DNA of 40,337 nt from Bacteroidales bacterium. Lineage in GTDB: Bacteria; Bacteroidota; Bacteroidia; Bacteroidales; Paludibacteraceae. The stretch lies in contig JALFZG010000059.1 in NCBI GenBank assembly GCA_022784645.1, positions 1 through 40,337 of the forward strand, given 5' to 3'. Numbering within the stretch: position 1 is the stretch's first letter; each line of letters starts with the position of its first letter. Under the pieces are notes generated by a model. It ran no database searches and was not told the origin of the DNA. It saw only the letters and a program-made list of their open reading frames with translations. Made by a program: the position numbers and the translations under genes. Of this stretch, positions 1 through 7,605 are shown piece after piece.

Positions 1-557
1 GCTATCTTGATGAGTTGCTCTGCAAAGAGTCGTGCATCCAACACCTGTCCTTCGTAGAATATGCCCTCGATAGGAGGAACATTGGTGCGGACGAAGAAAT
101 CAATCTGCTTCTGCTGATTATCGAGACGCTGCTCGATATCAGCGAAGCGTTGGTCAGTGCGCTCCTGAAGGGCTACAAGATGGCGATTGATGCTATAACC
201 TTGAAGTAAGTACTGTTTGAGGATGGTGTTACTCCACCTGCGAAAAGCTGTCGCATTGACACTATTGACTCTATAGCCAACTGATAGAATAGCATCAAGA
301 TTATAATATGCAGTAGTATAGTGCTGTTTGCCGTCATTACCCATGTGTTCCAAAATGGAACATGTGCTTGCCTTGTCCAGTTCGCCACTTTGGTAAATAT
401 TGTTTAAATGTTTCGTTATTGCCGGACGCTTGGTTCCAAACAACTCCGCGATTTGCTGCTGAGTAAGCCATACGGTTTCATTGCCAGCATCAATCTTTAC
501 TTCAAGACGTATGCTGTCATCTGGCTGGTAAAGCACAATCTGTGACTCGTTATTCAT
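1..557 (-). CDS. RhuM-family protein (3' end outside window)
   Basis: The reading frame opens at the ATG complementary to 555-557 and runs off the left edge without a stop, giving 185 codons. The N-terminal part reads as a winged-helix DNA-binding segment (TVWLTQQQIAELFG, about residues 29-42). It continues through NLDAILSVGYRVNS and FRRWSNTILKQYLLQGY, the signature of the virulence RhuM family, then IEGIFYEGQVLDARLFAEQL at the start of the C-terminal domain. RhuM was named from a Salmonella pathogenicity island. Homologues are common beside restriction and defence genes, but their biochemical role is not settled. Here it lies downstream of the RloA/RloB pair in the same orientation, separated by 330 bp. 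DNA binding is inferred from the family. Confidence 0.85.
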   Translation of the reverse strand, partial: MNNESQIVLYQPDDSIRLEVKIDAGNETVWLTQQQIAELFGTKRPAITKHLNNIYQSGELDKASTCSILEHMGNDGKQHYTTAYYNLDAILSVGYRVNSVNATAFRRWSNTILKQYLLQGYSINRHLVALQERTDQRFADIEQRLDNQQKQIDFFVRTNVPPIEGIFYEGQVLDARLFAEQLIKI

Positions 558-607
558 GGCTGATGACTGATTATTGATTACTGATGAGGTGAGCGGTGAG
601 TGATGAA

Positions 608-720
608 CGAAAATCCTAAACTAAAATCCTAACCAAAATGCGCTCGATGCCTCGCTTGAAAGAGTAGTATTAGATGGATCGCTTCGCTCGAAATCCGAAC
701 TAAAATCCTGAGAAGAATCC
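608..720. repeat. ~110 bp direct repeat, copy 1
   Basis: This stretch matches 3017-3136 in the same orientation over about 110 bp with scattered mismatches. Shared strings include AACCAAAATGCGCTCGAT, GGATCGCTTCGCTCGA and AATCCGAACTAAAATCCTGA (ATCCGAACTAAAATCCTGA in copy 2). The two copies bracket the RloA/RloB genes. The rest of the 558-887 gap is AT-rich. It has a short run of TGAGCGGTGAG-like heptads at 580-605, resembling the longer array at 11018-11108, and an imperfect inverted repeat near 798-835 that could act as a weak terminator for the gene ending at 888. Confidence 0.75.
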
Positions 721-887
721 GGAACTATCTTTTGATTATAGGGTATTTAACTTCAAAATTTTCAAGATTTCTGCAAAAAAGCCACTTATCTTTCGAATTC
801 TTTGAAGGAAACTCTTTAGAAAATTCCAAAGAAAACTCCAAACGCTGTGATTGGGATTGTGCATGAATGATTGCAGGAAGTAGGCGT

Positions 888-1517
888 TTAGAGATACTTG
901 TTTAGCTCTTCAACCAGCAGATGCACCGTGGTTGAAGACTCTTCCATCGCGGGATTGCCATGGGAGATTTCCTGAAGAACAGCCTTCGCATTACGGATGG
1001 CGATAGGTTGATGCTGGAGGAGACGGTTGTACATGAGAGCTCCGAATCCCTCTCGTTTGCTATATGTCATCCCGCAAAGCCTGGTGAGCATGGTGGCATA
1101 ATTATCGCGATGCAAGGGTCCGCTATATAGATTAAAATGGAGAAGGAACCAATACTCGAATGCCTGGTTGCTATAAGCCACTCTGAATCCATTCTTTTGA
1201 GCCATAATAATGGCACGATTGAATTCGCTGGCTGGGAAGTCATCTTTATCAAAAACCACCCAACATTGGTCGTAATATCGCTTCCGAGTTGCAGCCGTAT
1301 CTCTTATGCTGATGGCTTTTTCTACAAGACTGGTGGTATTCATTGCCTGACCGACCACTTTAATGGTAGCGGTGGTCATTCGAAAAGCCTTGAAATAGTC
1401 GGGCTCTGTACATTCTCCTTCGCATACGATTAGAAATGACTGCTTCACAGCTCGAAAGCCTTGTCGGCGGGTTATGCCGCTTTTCCGGCGGTCAGTTGCT
1501 TTCCGTACCATAGTCAT
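888..1517 (-). CDS. rloB: RloB-like Toprim-type protein
   Basis: A 209-residue protein of the RloB family (restriction-locus ORF B, first named in Campylobacter type I restriction loci). Visible landmarks are FLIVCEGECTEPDYF (28-42) with Glu33, VVFDKDD (87-93) with Asp90 and Asp92, the conserved SNQAFEYWFLLHF block (116-128), and a tail ending STTVHLLVEEL. A Glu after the first strand followed by a D-x-D motif is what a Toprim metal site needs, so a nuclease role is plausible. That is inference from motifs, not a demonstrated activity. The start codon overlaps the stop of the upstream ATPase gene by 4 bp (ATGA at 1514-1517), indicating translational coupling. The combination resembles ATPase plus Toprim effector defence pairs such as PARIS, though it is not the AriB family. 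Confidence 0.85.
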   Translation of the reverse strand: MTMVRKATDRRKSGITRRQGFRAVKQSFLIVCEGECTEPDYFKAFRMTTATIKVVGQAMNTTSLVEKAISIRDTAATRKRYYDQCWVVFDKDDFPASEFNRAIIMAQKNGFRVAYSNQAFEYWFLLHFNLYSGPLHRDNYATMLTRLCGMTYSKREGFGALMYNRLLQHQPIAIRNAKAVLQEISHGNPAMEESSTTVHLLVEELNKYL

Positions 1518-2728
1518 TTCCTTCCTTTGAATAAGTTCTCGATGTCGCCAATGATGGGTGTTGCCCCATATCGCCCTTGGAGATAGTCGCGCTCGAAGGG
1601 AGAGGTGCTCCTTACTTTATATTCTGCCAACGAATATGCTTCGGTGGTGCCAAAACTGTCTTTTTGTGTGAACCAGACTTGGTCTCTGCGGAAGAGTCCT
1701 GCACTGAGCAGGAATGTGTCGTGGGCTGTAAAGAGCAGTTGTGCGCCTTTGGGGTTGGTTTCAGGTGAATTGAACATCATGACTATCTTTCTGACGAGCA
1801 ATGGGTGAAGCTTGGAATCGAGTTCGTCGATGATCACTCGCTTGCCGTTGTCGAGGGCATCGATGATGGGGTATGACAACGAGAAGTATTTGATGGTGCC
1901 TTCTGATTCGTTGCCAAGGAAGGAGAAGGTGACGTTGTTCACTTCGCGCCCTTCTGAATCATACTGGCTATGCCGGCTGACTATTCTATTGTCAACCTTG
2001 CTTATCTCCTCAATGCCAAGGTCGGCATAACGCGCAAAGGCAGTGATTCGCTCGCGAAGGGCTTCATCATCAAGATGCCTGATGGCCTGCTGCCAGAGGG
2101 TTTCTTCCTCGGAACAGAAGATTACTTGTGTGTTGCCCAACCATTGTAGAATGGCAACTGCCTTGGGGTCGTTGAACTGTGCCGCTGTGGAGAGGATAAG
2201 GGCATTGTCGCGTATCATTTTTTTTGCAACAAGTTCCTTGATATGGTCGCTCTGTGGATGCACGTTTGTCGCGCCATTCTCCCGATAGAAGAGTTCTACT
2301 TCCTTGGCTCTTTTCTTACATGCACGTTGAAAAAGCCATTCTGCCACTACTGCCTTGCTCGTTACCTCAAACCCATAACGATAGATATGGTTGCCATCGG
2401 TAAAGGTGGCTTCCATCATTGTCGGCTCATGCAATGAGGTGGAGTTGAGTCTGAACGGTTGCACGTCAATGTCTTCTCCTGCCTGACTGTTGATGAAGGA
2501 CTCGGTGATGAAGCGCTTGAAGAAGGCCAACGCTTTCAGTATGTTTGACTTTCCAGATGCGTTTGCGCCATAAACGACCGCACTTCTTAGGAGCGACAAA
2601 CCGGTATCGGCAAGGGGCACTGTCTCATTGGGCTCAGGAAGATTCTCCTTGAGCGAGGTTGCCAGAAAAGAGATTTTCACCTCATTCCTTATTGACAGAT
2701 AATTACGCAGACAAAACTCTAAAATCAT
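1514..2728 (-). CDS. rloA: RloA-like AAA/ABC-type ATPase of a defence pair
   Basis: A 404-residue ATP-binding protein of the AAA_15/AAA_21 (OLD/SMC-like) type. Walker A is GANASGKSN (54-62). A degenerate ABC-signature segment ESEGTIKY lies at 274-281, Walker B VIIDELD at 298-304, and the switch-histidine region FTAHDTFLL around 333-341. This is the architecture of the ATPase half of RloAB, PARIS-like and related abortive-infection modules, in which the ATPase senses phage and controls a partner effector. The partner is presumably the overlapping downstream rloB. A Bacteroidota-type promoter sits just upstream, leaving a leader of about 25 nt. The ATPase assignment is firm; the anti-phage role is inferred from the family and pairing. 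Confidence 0.85.
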   Translation of the reverse strand: MILEFCLRNYLSIRNEVKISFLATSLKENLPEPNETVPLADTGLSLLRSAVVYGANASGKSNILKALAFFKRFITESFINSQAGEDIDVQPFRLNSTSLHEPTMMEATFTDGNHIYRYGFEVTSKAVVAEWLFQRACKKRAKEVELFYRENGATNVHPQSDHIKELVAKKMIRDNALILSTAAQFNDPKAVAILQWLGNTQVIFCSEEETLWQQAIRHLDDEALRERITAFARYADLGIEEISKVDNRIVSRHSQYDSEGREVNNVTFSFLGNESEGTIKYFSLSYPIIDALDNGKRVIIDELDSKLHPLLVRKIVMMFNSPETNPKGAQLLFTAHDTFLLSAGLFRRDQVWFTQKDSFGTTEAYSLAEYKVRSTSPFERDYLQGRYGATPIIGDIENLFKGRK

Positions 2729-2759
2729 ATACTTAACCTCGATTTTTGTAAATTTTCTG

Positions 2760-2791
2760 CAAAATTACAACTTTTCTTTCAAATATCCAAG
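2760..2791 (-). promoter_or_regulatory. Predicted Bacteroidota promoter of rloAB
   Basis: Read on the minus strand, the -7 element is TAATTTTG (2760-2767) and the -33 element is CTTG (2788-2791), separated by 20 bp. The -33 box departs by one base from TTTG. The start site would lie about 25 nt before the rloA ATG. Confidence 0.55.
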
Positions 2792-3016
2792 AGAAAACGC
2801 TAAATTTACACTTTTTCTGCATTTTTATCTGCTTTTCCTGCTTGAAAGAGGGTCAGGGAGCGGGTAAAAGGGTCAGATTGATGATTACTGATGATTTAGC
2901 ACTTGCGGGTGTTAACTGTTAACGCGTAACTGGAGTTTCTTTGAACACGAATGACACGAATAACACGAATAGTTTTTTCCACATTCGATAGATTCGTTAG
3001 ATTCGTGTTCGAAAAA

Positions 3017-3136
3017 ATCTTTAACCAAAATCCTAACCAAAATCCTAACCAAAATGCGCTCGATACCTCGCTTGAGGGAAGAGTATTAGAGGGATCGCTT
3101 CGCTCGACATCCGAACTAAAATCCTGAGAAGAATCC
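3017..3136. repeat. ~110 bp direct repeat, copy 2
   Basis: Second copy of the repeat at 608-720, in the same orientation, lying upstream of rloA. It carries an extra AACCAAAATCCT unit at its left end. The non-coding stretch 2729-3016 before it holds the rloA promoter and short iterations of a CACGAATGACACGAATAAC type, with nothing else recognisable. Confidence 0.75.
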
Positions 3137-3150
3137 TAAACAATTATTCG

Positions 3151-3335
3151 GTAGATAGCCATAGGGCTACTTGGAACGCGCGTAAGCGCTTATGGAACAG
3201 CCCGAAGGGCTACTTGGAACGCGCGTAAGCGCAAATGGAACGCCCCCTGGACACCTGGAACGCACGTAAGTGCTTATGGAACAGCCCTTTAGGGCTAACT
3301 GGAACGCACGCAAGTGCATATGGAACCATCCCCTT
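3151..3335. repeat. Tandem array of stem-loop units (~43-45 bp, four copies)
   Basis: Four adjacent units share TGGAACGC(G/A)CG(T/C)AAG(C/T)GC followed by ATGGAAC. In each unit a small hairpin has stem GCGC/GCGC or GCAC/GTGC around a GTAA or GCAA loop. Between units lies a second hairpin, AGCCC/GGGCT, with loop GAA or TTTA. The GCGC to GCAC change is matched by GCGC to GTGC on the other arm, a compensatory pair. The loops fit the GNRA tetraloop pattern. The array lies between the upstream direct repeat and the palindrome mosaic, with no credible coding content. Confidence 0.7.
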
Positions 3336-3469
3336 GGGCACGCTATACCGAAAAAGTACCGCCTTAAAAGCGAAGGGCAAACGAGCATGCTAAATTTCCA
3401 AATTCGCAAAGCGATTTCGAGATCTCTGCGGGAAAAAGGCTGCGGGCAGAGTGTGGGCGATGCGCGTTC

Positions 3470-3815
3470 ATCAGGAAGGTCGGAATGACCTGCAGCTCAG
3501 CTGCAGTTGGGCCGACTTCCGATTCCGCGCTCCCCATTCGAGCGAAGCTCTTTGGGGGCCCCAATATTGTCGGCACTTGGCCTCCGCTCTCCCCAAAAAT
3601 CAGAGATTTTCGGGGGCCCCGATAGGGTCGATAAGAAGGTCGGAATGACCTGCAGCTCTGCTGCAGTTGAGCCGACTTCCGATTCCGCTCTCCCCATTCG
3701 AGCGAAGCTCTTTGGGGGGCGTGGGGAGGACGGAGATACTATCTCCTACCAATAAACAATACGAAACCCAAAAATCAGAGATTTTCGGGGGCCCCGATAA
3801 GGTCGGCACTTGGGC
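3470..3815. repeat. Palindrome mosaic block 1
   Basis: A non-coding block downstream of the minus-strand lipoprotein gene, built from palindromic modules that recur elsewhere. Module B (GGTCGGAATGACC, then CTGCAG..CTGCAG closed by CCGACTTCC) occurs at about 3475 and 3636. Module C (CCCCATTCGAGCGAAGCTC then TTTGGGG) occurs at about 3533 and 3693. Module D (CCCCAAAAATCAGAGATTTT then CGGGG) occurs at about 3593 and 3768. Module A (GGAGATACTATCTCC) occurs at 3732-3746. The stretch 3336-3469 holds no recognisable gene. Confidence 0.75.
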
Positions 3816-3862
3816 GAAATGACAGATTGATTATTCAAAAGCGATGAGCCTTGAGCGGGGAG

Positions 3863-4813
3863 TTAGAACTCGAACTCGTACATGGGGTCAAGAGTGGTGC
3901 TGAGGGTGAAGGAGGAGTTGGCTTCGGAATGGAAGAACGAACCGGTGGCGCGGGTGATGCGATTGGGTTTCATCGAAACATCGGAGAAGGTGCGGGACTT
4001 GATGATATTGCCCGAAGCATCCTTCATGTTCACCGTGATGGATATGTGCTGAGAAGCCTCTGACAGTAGGCAATTGACTCCTAAGGGGATGTTCTGGAAT
4101 GTACTGATACCCATATCGCTTAAAACGAACTCCGTGCGATATCGATAGGTGCTTTCAGCCAAGCCAGTAGTGGGGTTGAAGATATATGCTGAAGTGGCGG
4201 ATGAGGAGGGGTTGAGGATAACCTCGCAGGAGGCCACATTGGCGGGAGTTTCATCGGTGGTTTTGATTTGGAACTTCGAGGTGATGCAAGGGCCAAGGTC
4301 GATGAGGACCGTGTTTGGTTGGTTGGCCAAAATAGTAACCGACTGATTGACAGCAAAGACACTGAGCAACTTCGAGGTTGTAATAGAGGCTTGGGAAGTG
4401 GAAGCAATAGCGGCAGCTGCTTCGCCAGCATCATTCGTTTTGTGTATTACCGCCACAAAATGGTAGTCGCCCGGGAGGAGCGAACTGGATATCGGTTCGG
4501 AAAAGTCCTCATCCACAGAGGCGTTCTTGGTGGTGCTGAAGACTAGCGTGTTATCCGAATTGAAGATCGCAAGCGAGATGCGGTTCATGCCTGCCTCGGA
4601 GGGTGAAACGCGACTCATGCCAGTAATAGAAGGAGCCTTATGGGAAGCCGGAGCATTGAAGGTTAGATCCTCAAACGTAAAGATGAAATCCGGGAAGGTG
4701 ATAGTCACTTCAACTGCTTGGTTGTTGTTTTGCACTTCGTTCGCCTTCTCACAAGAGACAGAAATTAGGGCGAAGAGGACGATGATTACGATGGCTGAAA
4801 GTTTACTTTTCAT
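3863..4813 (-). CDS. Mfa2/fimbrillin-like lipoprotein
   Basis: A 316-residue lipoprotein. A signal peptide ends in the lipobox ISVSC with Cys21 as the lipidated residue, followed by a low-complexity linker. The mature part looks like beta-rich domains. The strings ISLAIFNSDNTLVFST, LLPGDYHFVAVIH and a C-terminal KPNRITRATGSFF match the pattern of the FimB/Mfa2 family, which anchors or caps surface fimbriae in Bacteroidales. Surface anchoring is therefore likely. No major fimbrillin gene lies nearby, so it may be a stand-alone surface lipoprotein. Both flanks are palindrome-rich, and a 14-bp palindrome lies 35 bp upstream of the ATG. Family assignment is moderate, lipoprotein assignment strong. 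Confidence 0.65.
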   Translation of the reverse strand: MKSKLSAIVIIVLFALISVSCEKANEVQNNNQAVEVTITFPDFIFTFEDLTFNAPASHKAPSITGMSRVSPSEAGMNRISLAIFNSDNTLVFSTTKNASVDEDFSEPISSSLLPGDYHFVAVIHKTNDAGEAAAAIASTSQASITTSKLLSVFAVNQSVTILANQPNTVLIDLGPCITSKFQIKTTDETPANVASCEVILNPSSSATSAYIFNPTTGLAESTYRYRTEFVLSDMGISTFQNIPLGVNCLLSEASQHISITVNMKDASGNIIKSRTFSDVSMKPNRITRATGSFFHSEANSSFTLSTTLDPMYEFEF

Positions 4814-4847
4814 TTCGAAAAAAATTTAAGTAAAAAATATATTTTTT

Positions 4848-4861
4848 GGGATAAATATCCC
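4848..4861. promoter_or_regulatory. Palindrome upstream of Mfa2-like gene
   Basis: GGGATAAATATCCC is an interrupted palindrome with 6-bp arms, 35-48 bp upstream of the start at 4813. It could be an operator or a leader hairpin. No clear TAnnTTTG box was found beside it. Confidence 0.35.
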
Positions 4862-4894
4862 TTTCGGGAGACTTGGGGACAGAGGGAGCGCATT

Positions 4895-5370
4895 CATCCG
4901 GAAGGTCGCATGACCTGCAGCAATGCTGCTTGAAAGGACGGAGATACTATCTCCTGCCAACGAACAATACGAAGCCCATTCGATCGGAGCTCGATGGGGG
5001 CCTCGATGGAGGGAGCGCATTCATCCTGAAGGTCGCATGACCTGCAGCAATGCTGCTTGAAAGGACTGAGATACTATCTCCTGCCAACGAACAATACGAA
5101 GCCCATTCGAGCAGAGCTCGATGGGGCTTGGGGGAGGGAGCGCATTCATCCGGAAGGTCGCAAGACCTGCAGCAATGCTGCTTGAAAGGACGGAGATACT
5201 ATCTCCTGCCAATGAACCTCGCGTTCGGCACTTGGGTCGCAAGGCTGATTGCCGCTCCACTTAATCAGCGGGCGACCAAGGCTTCCGCTCTCCCCAAAAA
5301 TCAGAGATTTTCGAGGACCCCGAGATTTTGCGTTTCCCATTCGAGCAGAGCTCGATGGGGCTCGGGGGAG
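4895..5370. repeat. Palindrome mosaic block 2
   Basis: Three near-identical composites of ~110-125 bp lie in tandem: module B (GGTCGCATGACC, then GCAGCAATGCTGC) at about 4903, 5032 and 5155, followed by module A (GGAGATACTATCTCC and variants) at 4940, 5067 and 5192. The first two are followed by module C (CCCATT then CGAGCAGAGCTCG) at about 4976 and 5102. The third leads into TTAATCAGCGGGCGACCAAG, a near match to 7380-7399, then module D at 5293 and module C at about 5338. There is no plausible gene. The block separates the two lipoprotein genes. Confidence 0.75.
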
Positions 5371-5395
5371 GGAGACACCTTATATAATATATAAA

Positions 5396-5950
5396 GGGAG
5401 GGGGCAAAGAGAGGAAGGAGCAAAGAAGGGGGCAAAGGGAGGGGGCACAATGAGCCCCCTCGGTTAGACAGGGACCTATGGGTGCGTGAAACGCACCCTA
5501 TATAAACGGGGAAGGGGCCCTACTCTACTGAGGGGAGAGGGGGAAGGAGGAAAGAAGGGGAGAGAGAGGACGGAGGGAGGGAGGCCGCCTTAAGAAGGCG
5601 GCATTCCAGACGGGGAGGGGACGCGGATACTATCCGCGGCTAAGTGAACGATACGCCCCAAAGGGGGAGGGACCGATGGGGGCGGAAAACGCACCCTATA
5701 TAAACGGGGAAAAGGGCCCTACTCTACTGAGGGGAGAGGGGGAAGGAGCGGGAGGTGAGGAGACGGAGGGAGGGAGGCCGCCTTAAGGCGGCATTCCAGA
5801 CGGAGAGGGGACGCGGATACTATCCGCTACCAACGAACAATACGAAGCCCATTCGAGCAGAGCTCGATGGGGCACCGAGGGACCGATGGGGGCGGAAAAC
5901 GCACCCGATATAAACGGGAAAAGGGCCTACTCTACTGAGGGGAGAGGGGG
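5396..5950. repeat. Palindrome mosaic block 3, purine-rich
   Basis: Extremely purine-rich on the plus strand. Module G (GGGGGCACAATGAGCCCCC) lies at about 5441. Module F (GGGTGCGTGAAACGCACCC or GGGGGCGGAAAACGCACCC, then TATATAAACGGG and CTACTCTACTGAGG) lies at about 5470, 5670 and 5880. Module E (GCCGCCTTAAGAAGGCGGC, or the short form GCCGCCTTAAGGCGGC) lies at about 5583 and 5772. Module A with the GCGGAT/ATCCGC stem lies at 5633-5647 and 5813-5827. The last copy of F runs into the 3' end of the gene ending at 5932 and supplies its stop codon. Confidence 0.75.
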
Positions 5951-6822
5951 AAGGAGCGGGAGGTGAGGATGCGGAGGCGGTAGGTGGCAGCTTTGGTGCC
6001 GGCCTTGGCGATGGTGGAGGAAGGAACGAAAGAGAACGTCTTGCGGCCTTCATCACAGAGGTAACGGGCATTTTCACTGCCCTCGGTGAGGGCGATAGGC
6101 GGAAGGGAGGCCGACTCGAGCAAGGAGCAGAGCATTGCGAACGACTCCGAATCACCGGGATACAACGCACGAAGGCGTTTGGCCTCTTCCACCGATGGGA
6201 TATGCCATTTCAACAGGGTCATCTCCTGATACGCATCCGCTATATCTCTTGCCTGAAGCGAGTCAGATACATGATTGGCAGAAGGGAGCCCCTCCCACTC
6301 CACCAAAGAGAGGTAAGTGAGACGAAGGCTATCCGCAAGGGTGTCAGCAAACACCACGAGATGTCCATCTACAAAAGCAGGAAGGGAGGTTGGGACCTCT
6401 GCCGAATCAACAGGAGGCAGATCATCGAAGTTTATAAAGATGGTGTCGTTTTCCTCCGTTTCCCCTACTCCACTGCCGGAAAGGAACAAGCAGACGGTCT
6501 TGGGTTGGTCGCGCAGGATACACTCCACAGAAGCAAAAGCACCCTTAGTTGACTGGAGGATAAGCTGATACTGCATCCAAGTGGGAAGGGAGAAAGAGGC
6601 TTTTTCCTGAGGCGAGAGGAGGGAAGCTTGAGCTCGAGTGCGGTAGTCATTGTTGGTGCGGACGGTGATCGATAGGGGATAAGCATCCTCAGAGAGGGTG
6701 CTCTCAGCAGCCACCACCACAGTGAGGGTGGTCTCAGGGAGGAGGGTATCAGGCTGCGGTTGACAAGCCACCAGCAGCAAGAGAAGCAACAATGAAAAAC
6801 GATAAAGGAGAGAACGAACCAT
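5932..6822 (-). CDS. Lipoprotein of unknown function
   Basis: I place the start at the ATG complementary to 6820-6822, giving 296 residues with signal peptide MVRSLLYRF followed by seven leucines, VA and Cys20, a clear lipobox. A longer open frame to 7122 is rejected because it would begin inside the promoter. The mature protein starts with a beta-rich half. Its C-terminal quarter has WHIPSVEEAKRL, ARYLCDEGRKTFSF and TYRLRILTSR, reminiscent of the W-x-P-x-x-x-E modules of Bacteroidota surface proteins annotated as DUF1566-like. That resemblance is weak and from memory. The final residues and stop codon (RSFPLSPQ-stop) are encoded by intergenic repeat module F. A surface lipoprotein is likely; the function is unknown. 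Confidence 0.65.
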   Translation of the reverse strand: MVRSLLYRFSLLLLLLLVACQPQPDTLLPETTLTVVVAAESTLSEDAYPLSITVRTNNDYRTRAQASLLSPQEKASFSLPTWMQYQLILQSTKGAFASVECILRDQPKTVCLFLSGSGVGETEENDTIFINFDDLPPVDSAEVPTSLPAFVDGHLVVFADTLADSLRLTYLSLVEWEGLPSANHVSDSLQARDIADAYQEMTLLKWHIPSVEEAKRLRALYPGDSESFAMLCSLLESASLPPIALTEGSENARYLCDEGRKTFSFVPSSTIAKAGTKAATYRLRILTSRSFPLSPQ

Positions 6823-7086
6823 GCGAAAAATAATTGGGAGAGTCTGCCTAAGTACACAACGACGGTAGGGAAACGGGGAACGTTTTCCTACGCCTTCGGA
6901 AGTAAAGAGGCAGAGCAATCCTGCGTCTGAAGAATCCTTACAACCATAGGTCATGCGGGCATCATGCGCGCGAGAAAAAGGGGCTGACTGCTGACGCAAT
7001 GACCGAGGTATTACATGTTTTTTCGCCCAAGGGGCGAGATAGGGTCTCGCAAAAAGCAAGCAGAGAGTACTACAAAGTAGTAAACC
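6823..7086 (-). promoter_or_regulatory. Long structured 5' leader of lipoprotein gene
   Basis: The predicted transcript has about 260 nt before the chosen ATG. Near its 5' end TACTAC/GTAGTA pair around three bases (7068-7082). Next come two hairpins that cannot form together: GCGAGA/TCTCGC (7045-7050 with 7034-7039) and CGCCC/GGGCG (7032-7036 with 7024-7028), which share 7034-7036. This is the arrangement of an attenuator or riboswitch expression platform, but no known aptamer was recognised. Confidence 0.45.
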
Positions 7087-7091
7087 GACTG

Positions 7092-7123
7092 CAAAGTTAC
7101 GATTTTTTATTAAGAAAAACAAA
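7092..7123 (-). promoter_or_regulatory. Bacteroidota promoter of lipoprotein gene
   Basis: On the minus strand TTTG (7120-7123), a 20-bp spacer, then TAACTTTG (7092-7099): an exact match to the TTTG/TAnnTTTG consensus. It argues for translation starting at 6822 and against the longer frame beginning at 7122. Confidence 0.75.
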
Positions 7124-7184
7124 CTTTTCTTAATATTAACACAACATTTTGACGTTTTTGGGTATAAAAATTGTCGAAATGTTA

Positions 7185-7600
7185 AAAAAGCGGGTCGAGC
7201 GGAAGGCTCGATGGGGACCCCGGGAGGGAAGGACGGAGATACTATCTCCTACCAACGAACAATACGAAGCCCATTCGAGCGAAGCTCTCTGGGGGCGAGG
7301 AGAAAGGGACGGAGATACTATCCCTACCAATAAACTTCGCGTTCGGCACTTGAGTCGCAAGGCTGATTGCCGCTCCACTTAATCAGCGGGCAACCAAGGC
7401 CTCCGCTCTCCCCATTCGAGCGAAGCTCTTTGGGGGCCCCGAGATTTTGCGAAGCCCATTCGAGCGAAGGGCTCTCTGGGAGACCCCGATAAGATCTGCA
7501 CTTGGTCTCCGCTCTCCCCAAAAATCAAAGATTTTCGGGGGCCCCGTGATTTTGCTCTTCCCATTCGAGCGGAGGGCTCTCTGGGGGGCCCGGGAGGGAG
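7185..7600. repeat. Palindrome mosaic block 4
   Basis: Non-coding block between the lipoprotein promoter and the end of ugd. Module A lies at 7235-7249 and, with a shortened arm, at about 7311-7323. Module C variants lie at about 7194, 7270, 7411, 7458 and 7560, with loop changes GAA, GGAAG and GAAGG inside a conserved GAGC/GCTC stem. Module D lies at about 7516. CCCATTCGAGC repeats dominate. Confidence 0.75.
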
Positions 7601-7605
7601 GGGAC

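Noticed and set aside
3151..3335. Possible CRISPR array
   Set aside because: Units are contiguous and degenerate with no unique spacers, and there are no cas genes nearby.
6823..7122. N-terminal extension of the lipoprotein at 5932-6822
   Set aside because: It would begin inside the -33 box of the promoter and places 100 unrelated residues before a perfect lipoprotein signal peptide.
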